DNA of 55,256 nucleotides, taken from assembly GCF_001679645.1 (NCBI RefSeq), contig NZ_LRUN01000056.1, positions 1 to 55,256 of the forward strand, given 5' to 3'. The stretch comes from Pseudomonas bananamidigenes (GTDB taxonomy: Bacteria; Pseudomonadota; Gammaproteobacteria; Pseudomonadales; Pseudomonadaceae). Positions 1 to 8,977 of this stretch are shown here, one piece after another. Made by a program: the position numbers and the translations under genes. The notes beneath the pieces are model-generated. The model searched no databases and had not been told where the DNA came from. It worked only from the letters and a program-made list of their open reading frames with translations. Position 1 is the first letter of the stretch, and every line of letters starts with the position of its first letter.

Positions 1-34
1 CAAGGAGTTTTCCGTTTCGACTGCGCCGGAAGTG

Positions 35-100
35 GGGCGAATTATAGACATCTAAAATTCGCCGTCAACACTTAATTTCGCTTTTCTTTCAATAAGTTGC
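35..100 (-). promoter_or_regulatory. Strong sigma70 promoter, stable-RNA type, facing off the left edge
   Basis: On the minus strand there is TTGACG (68-63), a 16-base spacer and a perfect TATAAT (46-41), followed by a GC-rich discriminator (TCGCCCC) and preceded by an A/T-rich stretch (about 70-95) like an UP element. This combination is typical of rRNA/tRNA promoters under stringent control. The transcribed gene lies outside the window, so its identity is inferred only. The promoter is downstream of and co-directional with gcdHG but clearly independent of it. Confidence 0.65.
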
Positions 101-132
101 AGAATGCCCCCTCCTCTATATAGAAGAGGCCA

Positions 133-1353
133 TCAAAGCACTCCACTCTCTTTCATCGCCGCCACCGCACCCGCCCCAAGACCCAGCACGCGCTGCAGAA
201 CCTCTAGTGTGTGCTCACCCAGCAAAGGAGGAGCGCGTCGGTATTCGACAGGTGTCTTGGACAACCGAATCGGGCTGGCCACCTGAGGCACTTTTCCCGC
301 CAGCGCATGCGGGAGCTCAACCGCCAACCCGCGAGACTTCACTTGCGGATCCTCGAACACCTGTGACAAATCGTTGATCGGCCCACACGGCACACCCGCC
401 TGCTCCAACTGAGCCACCCACTCGGCGGTGGTCTTGAAGACAGTCGCCTGACGTATCAGCGGAATAAGCACAGTCCGGTTCGCCACCCGCAGCTTATTAG
501 TGGCAAAGCGCGGATCGTCCGCCCACTGCGGCTGCCCGGCCACCTCGGCAAACTTACGGAACTGCCCGTCATTGCCCACGGTAAGAATGAAATCGCCATC
601 GGCCGTAGGAAAATCCTGATACGGCACAATGTTCGGATGCGCATTCCCCAACCGCCTTGGTGCATTGCCCGTCGTCAGATAGTTCATCGCCTGATTGGCC
701 AAACATGCCACCTGCACATCCAGCAGCGCCATATCGATATGTTGCCCACCCCCATCATGATCACGGTGAGCCAGCGCCGCCAGGATCGCCACCGTCGAAT
801 ACAGCCCCGTCAGGATATCCGTGAGTGCCACCCCCACTTTCACCGGTCCGGCACCTTCTTCACCCTCAGGCCGCCCAGTGAGACTCATCAGCCCACCCAG
901 CCCCTGAATCATGAAGTCGTAACCCGCACGCTTCGCATACGGTCCCGTCTGCCCGAAACCGGTAATCGAGCAATAGATCAGATTCGGATTGATCGCCTTC
1001 AGCGACTCATAGTCCAGACCATAAGCCGCCAGCCCGCCGACCTTGAAGTTTTCGATCAGGATGTCCGACCTGGCTGCCAGCTCCCGCACAAGCTTCTGCC
1101 CCTCGGGACGGGTAAAGTCGATCGTCACCGACTGCTTGTTGCGGTTGGCCGACAGGTAATAAGCCGCTTCGCTGGTGTTTTCACCATGAGCATCTTTCAG
1201 AAAGGGCGGCCCCCAGGCGCGAGTGTCATCACCATTGCCCGGGCGCTCGACCTTGATCACTTCCGCCCCAAGGTCGGCAAGAATCTGCCCGGCCCAAGGG
1301 CCGGCCAGCACACGCGACAAATCCAGTACCCGCAGATGCGACAGCGCGCCCAT
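133..1353 (-). CDS. gcdG: Family III (CaiB/BaiF) CoA-transferase, glutarate CoA-transferase-like
   Basis: A 406-residue class III CoA-transferase, likely moving CoA from succinyl-CoA to glutarate (or a similar diacid) to make glutaryl-CoA for the dehydrogenase encoded just upstream. The CaiB/BaiF fold is recognisable from the N-terminal LRVLDLSRVLAGPWAGQ segment, VIKVERP, the SDILIENFKVG segment and the expected catalytic Asp (about D179 in VALTDILTG). The start was set at the ATG at 1353 because AGGAG lies just before it; an in-frame extension to 1398 would run into the end of gcdH. It begins 13 bases after gcdH, so the two are one transcription unit. Substrate is inferred from the pairing with gcdH. 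Confidence 0.85.
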   Translation of the reverse strand: MGALSHLRVLDLSRVLAGPWAGQILADLGAEVIKVERPGNGDDTRAWGPPFLKDAHGENTSEAAYYLSANRNKQSVTIDFTRPEGQKLVRELAARSDILIENFKVGGLAAYGLDYESLKAINPNLIYCSITGFGQTGPYAKRAGYDFMIQGLGGLMSLTGRPEGEEGAGPVKVGVALTDILTGLYSTVAILAALAHRDHDGGGQHIDMALLDVQVACLANQAMNYLTTGNAPRRLGNAHPNIVPYQDFPTADGDFILTVGNDGQFRKFAEVAGQPQWADDPRFATNKLRVANRTVLIPLIRQATVFKTTAEWVAQLEQAGVPCGPINDLSQVFEDPQVKSRGLAVELPHALAGKVPQVASPIRLSKTPVEYRRAPPLLGEHTLEVLQRVLGLGAGAVAAMKESGVL

Positions 1354-1366
1354 GGTCGCTCTCCTG

Positions 1367-2548
1367 TTAATAGAACGCCTGCAGACCGGTCTGCGCACGA
1401 CCGAGGATCAGTGCGTGAACGTCATGAGTCCCCTCATAGGTGTTCACCACTTCCAGATTGACCAGATGACGAGCCACCCCGAACTCGTCGGAGATCCCGT
1501 TACCGCCCAGCATGTCACGCGCCATACGGGCAATCTCGAGAGACTTGCCGCAAGAGTTGCGCTTCATGATCGAAGTGATTTCAACTGCCGCGGTGCCTTC
1601 ATCCTTCATGCGCCCAAGACGCAGGCAGCCTTGCAGCGCCAGAGTGATTTCGGTCTGCATGTCGGCCAGCTTCTTCTGGATCAGTTGAGTAGCCGCCAGC
1701 GGGCGACCGAACTGTTGACGATCCAGGGTGTACTGGCGTGCGGTGTGCCAGCAGAACTCGGCTGCACCCAGCGCCCCCCAGGAGATGCCATACCGAGCAG
1801 AGTTGAGACAGGTGAACGGACCTTTCAGACCACGCACGTCCGGGAAGATGTTTTCTTCCGGTACGAACACGTTGTCCATGACGATTTCGCCGGTGATCGA
1901 TGCCCGCAGGCCGACCTTGCCGTGAATCGCCGGAGCGCTCAGGCCTTTCCAGCCTTTCTCCAATACAAAGCCACGAATATCGCCGGCGTCGTCCTTGGCC
2001 CAGACCACGAACACATCGGCGATCGGGCTGTTGGTGATCCACATCTTGGCGCCGGTCAGGCTGTAGCCGCCTTCGACCTTGCGTGCACGAGTAATCATCG
2101 CGCCCGGGTCGGAACCGTGATTCGGCTCGGTCAGACCGAAGCAGCCGATCCACTCGCCGGAAGCCAGTTTCGGCAGATACTTCTGCTTCTGTGCTTCTGT
2201 ACCGAATTCGTTGATCGGCACCATCACCAGCGAAGACTGCACACTCATCATCGAGCGGTAGCCAGAGTCGACGCGCTCGACCTCACGGGCAATCAGCCCA
2301 TAGCTGACGTAATTGAGTCCGCTGCCACCGTACTGCTCGGGAATGGTCGCACCCAACAGACCGACCTCACCCATTTCACGGAAGATCGCCGGATCGGTCT
2401 TCTCATGGCGGAAGGCTTCGAGAACGCGTGGTGCGAGGTTGTGCTGGGCGAATTGCTCGGCGGTATCGCGGATCATGCGTTCTTCTTCAGTCAGCTGTTG
2501 ATCCAGCAGCAATGGATCGATCCAGTTGAAGCTAGCTTTACCGCCCAT
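1367..2548 (-). CDS. gcdH: Glutaryl-CoA dehydrogenase
   Basis: A 393-residue FAD acyl-CoA dehydrogenase that oxidises and decarboxylates glutaryl-CoA to crotonyl-CoA at the end of lysine/glutarate breakdown, passing electrons to ETF. The acyl-CoA dehydrogenase signatures are present: GCFGLTEPNHGSDPG, KMWITNSPIADVFVVWA and a C-terminal NTYEGTHDVHALILGRA with the catalytic base Glu (E372). The Arg and Glu around the active site follow the glutaryl-CoA type rather than a short-chain butyryl-CoA enzyme, and length fits. The start at 2548 (MGGKASFNW) follows a GAGGA stretch; the longer frame to 2632 has no support. First gene of gcdH-gcdG, divergent from the LysR regulator. Confidence 0.93.
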   Translation of the reverse strand: MGGKASFNWIDPLLLDQQLTEEERMIRDTAEQFAQHNLAPRVLEAFRHEKTDPAIFREMGEVGLLGATIPEQYGGSGLNYVSYGLIAREVERVDSGYRSMMSVQSSLVMVPINEFGTEAQKQKYLPKLASGEWIGCFGLTEPNHGSDPGAMITRARKVEGGYSLTGAKMWITNSPIADVFVVWAKDDAGDIRGFVLEKGWKGLSAPAIHGKVGLRASITGEIVMDNVFVPEENIFPDVRGLKGPFTCLNSARYGISWGALGAAEFCWHTARQYTLDRQQFGRPLAATQLIQKKLADMQTEITLALQGCLRLGRMKDEGTAAVEITSIMKRNSCGKSLEIARMARDMLGGNGISDEFGVARHLVNLEVVNTYEGTHDVHALILGRAQTGLQAFY

Positions 2549-2706
2549 GAGTGAGTCCTCGCAAATCGGATGAATTAACGTGGGATCGATCCTAGGCCCG
2601 CTTCGCCATCCCGACAAACGAAGATTTTGCATCCTGTTGTGCTACTTTCTCACTCCGAAACGTCGCCAGGTGCCTTCCATGCGGCGTATTAGTGAGGTTG
2701 ACGTAC

Positions 2707-3606
2707 ATGCGCCGCAAGATACCGAGCACCACCGCCCTGATCAGTTTCGAAGCCGCCGCCCGCCACGAGAGCTTTACCCGGGCGGCTGAAGAGCTTTCTC
2801 TCACCCAGGGCGCCATTTGCCGACAGATCGCCAGCCTCGAAGACTTCCTCGGTGTCGAACTGTTCCGACGCTCCCGACGCGGGGTGAAGCTAACGGAAGC
2901 GGGCCTTTCCTACAGTCGACGAGTCGCTACCCAACTCGATGCGGTAGAACGCGACACCCTGTCAGTGATGGGACAACAAGGCACCAATGTCATCGAACTC
3001 GCCGTGGTGCCGACCTTCGGCACGCAATGGCTGCTGCCGAGACTGAAGGACTTTCAGCTCAAGCATCCGGAAGTGACGGTCAATTTGACCAACCGCACCC
3101 GTCCGTTCCTGTTTGCCGATACCGACTTCGACGCCGCCATTTATTTCGGCGATGCGGATTGGTCGGGCACCGAATCCCACAGACTGATGGGTGAAAACCC
3201 GATGCCGGTATGCAGCCCCGCCCTGCTCGGCAACCGGAAGCTTCTGAGACCCGAAGAAGTCGCCAATCTCCCCCTCCTCCAGCAGACCACTCGGCCCTAT
3301 GCCTGGCGGCAATGGTTCAACTCACAACACCTGAACATCCCCCGCGACATGACAGGTCCGCGCTACGAGCTATTCTCCATGCTGGCCCAGGCGGCCATGC
3401 ACGATATGGGCATCGCGCTGATCCCACCGTTCCTCATTCAGCGCGAACTGACCGAGAAACGTCTGGTGATTGCCAACCCCAACGCGCTCTCCAGCATCAA
3501 GGCGTATTACCTGATGATTCCGGAGCGCAAAGTCGAATCGGCGTCTCTCAAGGCGTTTCGCGACTGGCTGGTGAATCAGGCACACAGCTACAACCCAGAA
3601 GACTAA
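2707..3606 (+). CDS. gcdR: LysR-family regulator of glutarate catabolism
   Basis: A 299-residue LysR-type transcriptional regulator. The N-terminal winged helix-turn-helix (residues about 5-65) reads FEAAARHESFTRAAEELSLTQGAICRQIASLEDFLGVELF, followed by a periplasmic-binding-protein-like effector domain. It is of the GcvA-like subclass. It is divergent from gcdH across 158 bases, the usual arrangement for an activator of the neighbouring operon; the homologue beside gcdHG in other pseudomonads is called GcdR. I took ATG 2707, preceded by TGAGG at a suitable distance, rather than GTG 2692. Glutarate or glutaryl-CoA as effector is inference. Confidence 0.85.
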   Translation: MRRKIPSTTALISFEAAARHESFTRAAEELSLTQGAICRQIASLEDFLGVELFRRSRRGVKLTEAGLSYSRRVATQLDAVERDTLSVMGQQGTNVIELAVVPTFGTQWLLPRLKDFQLKHPEVTVNLTNRTRPFLFADTDFDAAIYFGDADWSGTESHRLMGENPMPVCSPALLGNRKLLRPEEVANLPLLQQTTRPYAWRQWFNSQHLNIPRDMTGPRYELFSMLAQAAMHDMGIALIPPFLIQRELTEKRLVIANPNALSSIKAYYLMIPERKVESASLKAFRDWLVNQAHSYNPED

Positions 3607-4040
3607 AGGGCTCCAGTAATTACTAACCCCGTAGTCAGAAAAATCAAAGCCCTACAGATATAACTATTTGTCGCAAATCGACAGACTGTATACGAAGGTC
3701 GTACAGACGTCCCAAAAGCGCCTGATGACGTGGCTTTGCGCCCTCATTCACGACTCATTGCAGCCTATTCACGTCACCGATGAGAAAATTCTTCAAATTC
3801 ATCCAGACTCCTTGAAAGGCACGGCCTGCAAGGGATTCAAGTGGCCATCTGCGACATTCGGTCACGGGATGACTTGTAGTTAATTTTCCGTCACCCGTCA
3901 TAATCCCTTGAAGGGCATAAACTTCGCCTGCAAAATGCCGCGCCCCGCCCTGATTCGGCGGGATCGTGCTGATCGGCCGCCCCAATCGCACCATCCGTAG
4001 TGCATGGGTTTACTCAATAAGATCACGCAGGAGATTTGAC
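3607..4040. other. 434-base intergenic region between gcdR and pntAA
   Basis: No convincing gene. A 71-codon frame at 3668-3883 has no ribosome binding site or recognisable protein features. A possible -10 element CATAAT lies at 3899-3904, and a short inverted repeat (CCCGCC/GGCGGG) at about 3942-3962. The strong binding site AGGAG at about 4028-4032 belongs to pntAA. The pnt promoter presumably lies in the second half of this gap. Confidence 0.4.
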
Positions 4041-5162
4041 GTGCACATTGGTGTTCCTCTCGAAACCCAGACCGGTGAAACACGGGTTGCTGCAACGCCG
4101 GAAACCATCAAAAAGCTGATCAGCCAAGGTCACAAGGTCACTGTGCAAAGCGGCGCCGGCGTTAAAGCCAGCGTTGTCGACAGTGCCTATGAGGCGGCGG
4201 GCGCAACCATTGGCAGCGCCAATGACGCGTTTGGCGCCGAGCTGATTCTCAAAGTGGTCGCACCAAGCGATGCCGAGCTGACGCTGATCAAGCGCGGCAC
4301 AGTGCTGGTCGGCATGCTCAACCCGTTCAACAACGACACCATCACGAAGATGGCCGAGTGCGGCATCACCGCGTTCGCCCTGGAAGCGGCTCCGCGCACC
4401 TCGCGGGCTCAGAGCCTCGATGTGTTGTCCTCCCAGGCGAACATTGCCGGCTATAAGGCCGTGCTGCTGGCCGCCCATTACTATCCGCGTTTCATGCCGA
4501 TGCTGATGACCGCTGCGGGCACCGTAAAAGCGGCGCGCGTGCTGATTCTGGGGGCGGGCGTGGCCGGGTTGCAGGCGATTGCCACAGCGAAACGTCTGGG
4601 CGCCGTCATCGAAGCGTCCGACGTCCGTCCGGCCGTGAAGGAACAGATTGAATCCCTCGGCGCCAAATTCGTCGATGTGCCTTACGAAACCGATGAAGAA
4701 CGCGAATGCGCGGTCGGTGTCGGCGGTTACGCACGCCCGATGCCGGCGAGCTGGATGCAGCGTCAAGCCCAGGCCGTGCACGAGCGCGCCAAGCAGGCCG
4801 ATATCGTCATCACCACCGCACTGATCCCGGGCCGCAAGGCACCCGTGCTGTTGAGCGCGGACACCGTGGCGCAGATGAAACCCGGCTCGGTGGTCATCGA
4901 CCTCGCCGCAGCTCAGGGTGGCAACTGCCCGCTGACCGTGGCCGATCAGGTCGTGGTCGAGAATGGCGTGACCATCGTCGGCCCGACCAATCTGGCCGGT
5001 GAGGTCGCTGCAGATGCCTCGGCTCTGTACGCACGCAACCTGCTGGACTTCCTGAAGCTGGTGTTCACCAAAGAAGGCCAGTTCGAAGTGAACCTCGAAG
5101 ACGACATCGTCGCCGCGTGCCTGATGTGCCGCGACGGCCAGGTCATCCGCAAAAACGCCTAA
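4041..5162 (+). CDS. pntAA: NAD(P) transhydrogenase subunit alpha part 1 (NAD-binding domain I)
   Basis: A 373-residue soluble NAD(H)-binding subunit of the proton-translocating transhydrogenase, which drives hydride transfer from NADH to NADP+ with the proton motive force. The alanine dehydrogenase/PNT N-terminal domain starts with HIGVPLETQTGETRVAATP; the Rossmann motif is RVLILGAGVAGLQAIATAKRLGA, with DVRP after it. The typical RQAQAVHERAKQADIVITTALIPGRKAP segment is present. The start is a GTG at 4041 directly after AGGAGATTTGAC; the longer frame from 3966 lacks a site. The alpha chain is split into AA and AB, as in other pseudomonads and Rhodospirillum. Confidence 0.95.
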   Translation: MHIGVPLETQTGETRVAATPETIKKLISQGHKVTVQSGAGVKASVVDSAYEAAGATIGSANDAFGAELILKVVAPSDAELTLIKRGTVLVGMLNPFNNDTITKMAECGITAFALEAAPRTSRAQSLDVLSSQANIAGYKAVLLAAHYYPRFMPMLMTAAGTVKAARVLILGAGVAGLQAIATAKRLGAVIEASDVRPAVKEQIESLGAKFVDVPYETDEERECAVGVGGYARPMPASWMQRQAQAVHERAKQADIVITTALIPGRKAPVLLSADTVAQMKPGSVVIDLAAAQGGNCPLTVADQVVVENGVTIVGPTNLAGEVAADASALYARNLLDFLKLVFTKEGQFEVNLEDDIVAACLMCRDGQVIRKNA

Positions 5163-5177
5163 GCAGGGATTCAGACG

Positions 5178-5498
5178 ATGGAAGAGCTTATCTCCCCCGG
5201 TATCTACAACCTGATCATTTTCGTGCTGGCGATTTATGTCGGCTACCACGTGGTCTGGAACGTTACGCCTGCGCTGCACACGCCGCTGATGGCGGTCACC
5301 AACGCGATTTCCGCGATCGTGATCGTCGGCGCCATGCTCGCCGCCGCACTGACTGTCACCCCGCTGGGCAAGATCATGGGCACCCTCGCCGTGGCACTGG
5401 CCGCGGTCAATGTGTTCGGTGGCTTCCTGGTCACCCGCCGCATGCTTGAGATGTTCAAAAAGAAAGCCCCGAAAGCAAAAGAAGAGGCGCCCAAGTAA
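5178..5498 (+). CDS. pntAB: NAD(P) transhydrogenase subunit alpha part 2 (membrane domain II)
   Basis: A 106-residue membrane protein forming the alpha half of the proton channel. Three to four hydrophobic helices are visible (about residues 8-25, 42-60, 66-88) with the PNT motif of PALHTPLMAVTNAISAIVIVGA in between. The C-terminal tail is lysine-rich (KKKAPKAKEE), a cytosolic end. It starts 15 bases after pntAA, and its stop codon overlaps the pntB start (TAATG), so translation is probably coupled. Confidence 0.95.
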   Translation: MEELISPGIYNLIIFVLAIYVGYHVVWNVTPALHTPLMAVTNAISAIVIVGAMLAAALTVTPLGKIMGTLAVALAAVNVFGGFLVTRRMLEMFKKKAPKAKEEAPK

Positions 5499-6946
5499 TG
5501 AGCATGAACCTCGTCACGACGCTCTACCTGATCGCGTCGATCTGTTTCATCCAGGCCCTCAAAGGCCTGTCGCACCCGACTACGTCACGCCGCGGCAACC
5601 TTTTCGGCATGGTCGGCATGACGTTGGCGATCCTGACCACCATCGGCCTCATCTATAAGCTCGGCGCGCTCTCTTTAGAACAAGGCGGGGCCACCGCCGG
5701 TATTGGCTATGTGATCGTAGGCCTGCTGATCGGTGGCACCGCCGGTTCGATCATGGCCAAGCGCGTTGAAATGACCAAGATGCCGGAACTGGTCGCGTTC
5801 ATGCACAGCATGATCGGTCTGGCAGCGGTGTTCATCGCCATCGCGGCGGTGGTCGAGCCGCAGTCGCTGGGCATCGTCAAGCAACTGGGCGACTCTATCC
5901 CGGCGGGCAATCGTCTGGAGCTGTTCCTCGGCGCAGCCATCGGCGCCATCACGTTCTCCGGCTCGGTGATCGCCTTCGGCAAGCTGTCGGGCAAGTACAA
6001 GTTCCGCCTGTTTCAGGGTGCACCGGTACAGTTCAGCGGTCAGCACAAGCTGAACGCGGTATTGGGCCTGGCAACACTGATCCTCGGCGTTACCTTCATG
6101 CTGACCGGCAACCTCGCCGCGTTCGCACTGATGCTGGCTCTGGCGTTCGTCATGGGCGTGCTGATCATCATCCCGATCGGTGGCGCCGACATGCCGGTGG
6201 TGGTATCGATGCTCAACAGCTATTCCGGCTGGGCAGCGGCGGGTATCGGCTTTTCGCTGAACAACTCGATGCTGATCATCGCCGGTTCGCTGGTGGGTTC
6301 GAGCGGTGCGATCCTCTCGTACATCATGTGCAAGGCGATGAACCGTTCCTTCTTTAATGTATTGCTCGGCGGCTTCGGCAATACAGCAGACGCCGGTCCT
6401 GCCGGCGAGAAGGAAGCCCGTCCGGTGAAATCCGGTTCGGCTGACGACGCGACGTTCCTGCTGACCAATGCCGACACCGTAATCATCGTGCCAGGTTACG
6501 GCCTGGCAGTGGCCCGTGCACAGCATGCCCTGAAAGAGCTCACCGAGAAGCTGACCCACCACGGCGTGACCGTGAAATACGCGATCCACCCGGTGGCCGG
6601 TCGGATGCCTGGCCACATGAACGTATTGCTGGCCGAAGCCGAAGTGCCGTACGACCAGGTGTTCGAGATGGAAGACATCAACTCCGAGTTCGGTCAGGCC
6701 GACGTGGTGCTCGTGCTCGGTGCCAACGACGTGGTCAACCCGGCCGCCAAGAACGATCCGAAATCGCCGATTGCCGGCATGCCGATTCTCGAGGCGTTCA
6801 AGGCCAAGACCATCATCGTCAACAAGCGCTCGATGGCCAGCGGCTATGCCGGTCTGGACAACGAACTGTTCTATCTGGACAAGACCATGATGGTGTTCGG
6901 TGACGCGAAGAAAGTCATCGAAGACATGGTCAAAGCGGTCGAGTAA
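5498..6946 (+). CDS. pntB: NAD(P) transhydrogenase subunit beta
   Basis: A 482-residue beta subunit: about nine membrane helices (residues about 1-265) followed by the cytosolic NADP(H)-binding domain III. Domain III shows VIIVPGYGLAVARAQHALKEL, the VKYAIHPVAGRMPGHMNVLLAEA segment, and the C-terminal VLVLGANDVVNPAA and IIVNKRSMASGYAGLDNELF motifs. The start ATG overlaps the pntAB stop by one base; a second ATG two codons on (5504) is an equal alternative. Last gene of the pnt operon, followed at once by a strong intrinsic terminator. Confidence 0.96.
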   Translation: MSMNLVTTLYLIASICFIQALKGLSHPTTSRRGNLFGMVGMTLAILTTIGLIYKLGALSLEQGGATAGIGYVIVGLLIGGTAGSIMAKRVEMTKMPELVAFMHSMIGLAAVFIAIAAVVEPQSLGIVKQLGDSIPAGNRLELFLGAAIGAITFSGSVIAFGKLSGKYKFRLFQGAPVQFSGQHKLNAVLGLATLILGVTFMLTGNLAAFALMLALAFVMGVLIIIPIGGADMPVVVSMLNSYSGWAAAGIGFSLNNSMLIIAGSLVGSSGAILSYIMCKAMNRSFFNVLLGGFGNTADAGPAGEKEARPVKSGSADDATFLLTNADTVIIVPGYGLAVARAQHALKELTEKLTHHGVTVKYAIHPVAGRMPGHMNVLLAEAEVPYDQVFEMEDINSEFGQADVVLVLGANDVVNPAAKNDPKSPIAGMPILEAFKAKTIIVNKRSMASGYAGLDNELFYLDKTMMVFGDAKKVIEDMVKAVE

Positions 6947-6968
6947 ACCGCTGATTGTTGTACCCGGA

Positions 6969-6995
6969 CGCCCCGACCTGTCGGGGCGTTTTTGT
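6969..6995 (+). terminator. Rho-independent terminator of the pnt operon
   Basis: Perfect 8-bp stem CGCCCCGA/TCGGGGCG (6969-6976 and 6981-6988) with a CCTG loop, followed by TTTTTGTTT. Confidence 0.9.
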
Positions 6996-7162
6996 TTGCA
7001 AAAACCGTCGGACAATTTGCCGCGTTGTTGCAGATCCGGTAACGGTGTTTTACTTGAAACCCGCCAAATAGACGCCTCGTTTGCGACCTTGGTAGCGGGA
7101 CAGGTGTCCGCGAAATTCACTAGACTGCGCATCCTGCTACTCGCTGCCCGAGAAAATAATCC

Positions 7163-8656
7163 ATGTACCGTGACCGTATTCGCCTGCCTTCGTTGTTGGA
7201 TAAAGTGATGAGCGCCGCCGACGCCGCTGCGCTGATTGAGGACGGCATGACCGTCGGCATGAGCGGCTTCACCCGCGCCGGCGAAGCCAAAGCCGTACCC
7301 CATGCACTGGCCGAGCGCGCCAAGGTCACGCCGCTGAAAATCAGCCTGATGACCGGTGCCAGCTTGGGCAATGACCTCGACAAGCAACTGACCGAGGCCG
7401 GCGTCCTGTCCCGGCGCATGCCGTTCCAGGTCGACAGCACCCTGCGCAAGGCGATCAACGCCGGCGAAGTGATGTTCATCGACCAGCACCTGTCGGAAAC
7501 CGTCGAACAACTGCGCAACCAGCAACTGAAGCTGCCGGACATCGCGGTGATCGAAGCCGTGGCCATCACCGAACAGGGTCACATTGTGCCGACCACTTCG
7601 GTGGGCAACTCGGCGAGCTTCGCGATTTTCGCCAAACACGTGATCGTCGAGATCAACCTGGCGCACAACGCCAACCTCGAAGGTCTGCATGACATCTATA
7701 TTCCGACCTATCGTCCGACCCGCACGCCCATCCCACTGGTAAAAGTCGACGACCGTATCGGTAGCACCGCGATTCCGATCCCGCCGGAGAAGATCGTCGC
7801 CATCGTTATCACCCAGCAGTCGGATTCGCCGTCTACCGTCTCGTCGCCGGACGTCGACACCAAAGCCATCGCCGATCACCTGATCACCTTCCTCAAGCAG
7901 GAAGTCGATGCCGGACGCATGACCAACAGGCTCGGCCCGCTGCAGGCCGGGATCGGCAACATTGCCAACGCGGTGATGTGCGGGCTGATCGATTCGCCAT
8001 TCGAAGACCTGACCATGTACTCCGAAGTGCTGCAGGATTCGACCTTCGATCTGATCGATGCGGGCAAGCTGAGCTTCGCCTCGGGCAGTTCGATAACCCT
8101 CTCGGAGCGGCGCAACAGCGACGTGTTCGGCAATCTGGAGAAGTACAAGGACAAACTGGTGCTGCGCCCGCAGGAGATCTCGAACCACCCGGAAGTGGTT
8201 CGTCGCCTGGGCATCATCGGCATCAACACGGCACTTGAGTTCGATATCTACGGTAACGTCAACTCCACCCACGTCTGCGGTACGCGGATGATGAACGGCA
8301 TTGGCGGTTCGGGTGACTTCGCGCGTAACGCACACCTGGCGGTGTTCGTGACCAAATCGATCGCCAAGGGCGGCGCGATTTCCAGCGTGGTGCCAATGGT
8401 CAGCCACGTCGACCACACCGAGCATGACGTCGACATCCTGGTGACCGAGGTGGGTCTGGCCGACCTGCGTGGCCTGGCGCCACGGGAGCGCGCCCGGGTC
8501 ATCATCGACAACTGTGTGCACCCGGATTACCGTCAGGCGCTGAACGAATATTTCGAAAAAGCCTGCGCCATCGGCGGTCACACTCCGCACATCCTGCGTG
8601 ATGCCCTGAGCTGGCATATCAATCTGGAAGAAACCGGGCAGATGCTGACGGCGTAA
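7163..8656 (+). CDS. Acetyl-CoA hydrolase/transferase family CoA-transferase (succinyl-CoA:acetate type)
   Basis: A 497-residue class I CoA-transferase of the acetyl-CoA hydrolase/transferase family, probably moving CoA between succinyl-CoA and acetate or propionate. The N-terminal half carries the GMTVGMSGFTRAGEAKAVP segment, and the C-terminal half carries the acyl-Glu loop around GINTALEFDIYGNVNSTH followed by a GIGGSGDFARNA glycine-rich segment. Length matches the P. aeruginosa PA5445-type protein and the ScpC/AarC/Cat1 group. It stands alone: after the pnt terminator, with about 320 bases of non-coding DNA downstream. The choice among acetate, propionate or plain hydrolase activity cannot be made from sequence. 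Confidence 0.88.
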   Translation: MYRDRIRLPSLLDKVMSAADAAALIEDGMTVGMSGFTRAGEAKAVPHALAERAKVTPLKISLMTGASLGNDLDKQLTEAGVLSRRMPFQVDSTLRKAINAGEVMFIDQHLSETVEQLRNQQLKLPDIAVIEAVAITEQGHIVPTTSVGNSASFAIFAKHVIVEINLAHNANLEGLHDIYIPTYRPTRTPIPLVKVDDRIGSTAIPIPPEKIVAIVITQQSDSPSTVSSPDVDTKAIADHLITFLKQEVDAGRMTNRLGPLQAGIGNIANAVMCGLIDSPFEDLTMYSEVLQDSTFDLIDAGKLSFASGSSITLSERRNSDVFGNLEKYKDKLVLRPQEISNHPEVVRRLGIIGINTALEFDIYGNVNSTHVCGTRMMNGIGGSGDFARNAHLAVFVTKSIAKGGAISSVVPMVSHVDHTEHDVDILVTEVGLADLRGLAPRERARVIIDNCVHPDYRQALNEYFEKACAIGGHTPHILRDALSWHINLEETGQMLTA

Positions 8657-8730
8657 TCCGCACCGATTCTCCGCTGGCGCAAACACAGTTTCGTCAGCGG
8701 GATTTTGAAAACACCCCGCACCGTCAAAAA

Positions 8731-8746
8731 CTGTACTGCTGTACTG
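8731..8746 (+). repeat. Tandem CTGTACTG repeats, candidate MocR/GntR-type operator
   Basis: Two exact head-to-tail copies of the 8-mer CTGTACTG (8731-8738, 8739-8746). Direct CTGTAC-type repeats are typical operators of MocR-family (GntR helix-turn-helix plus aminotransferase domain) regulators. No such regulator is encoded in the window, so the protein that binds is unknown. Confidence 0.45.
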
Positions 8747-8809
8747 GTCTTTTCTTACGGATTCTGCCTACCAAATCCTACGAACCGGGTAAAAATGCAC
8801 CAAATAAGC

Positions 8810-8826
8810 GCAGACAGGTACAGTTT
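8810..8826 (+). promoter_or_regulatory. 17-base motif shared with the next DUF1127 promoter, copy 1
   Basis: GCAGACAGGTACAGTTT, identical over 17 bases to 9327-9343. It lies 151 bases before the DUF1127 start at 8978. It contains the inverse (GGTACAG) of the CTGTACC-type half-site. Confidence 0.5.
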
Positions 8827-8977
8827 GCGCGATTTTGACCCGTACACCCCCTATAAACAGTTAACTGGTCACGCACAATACGAGTGAACTGTATCTAGAG
8901 AGTCTGGCCAAACGAGAGGATCATGGGCACCAGTTAAACCACTACCTGATCCCGCCACAAGCGGAAGGATGTCAACC

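Larger units (their letters stand above)
8657..8977. other. 321-base regulatory intergenic region upstream of a DUF1127 gene
   Basis: No gene seen. The region holds two perfect tandem copies of CTGTACTG (8731-8746), the GCAGACAGGTACAGTTT motif (8810-8826) that recurs upstream of the next DUF1127 gene, and further GTAC- and CTGT-containing partial copies (about 8838-8846 and 8886-8894). It looks like an operator-rich promoter region. Confidence 0.5.

Noticed and set aside
3668..3883. A 71-codon frame in the gcdR-pntAA gap
   Set aside because: No ribosome binding site, no protein-like features.
5675..8686. A 1003-codon minus-strand open frame
   Set aside because: It is antisense to pntB and the CoA-transferase, has low-complexity His/Arg/Gln-rich content typical of a GC-rich shadow, and no start site or family match.
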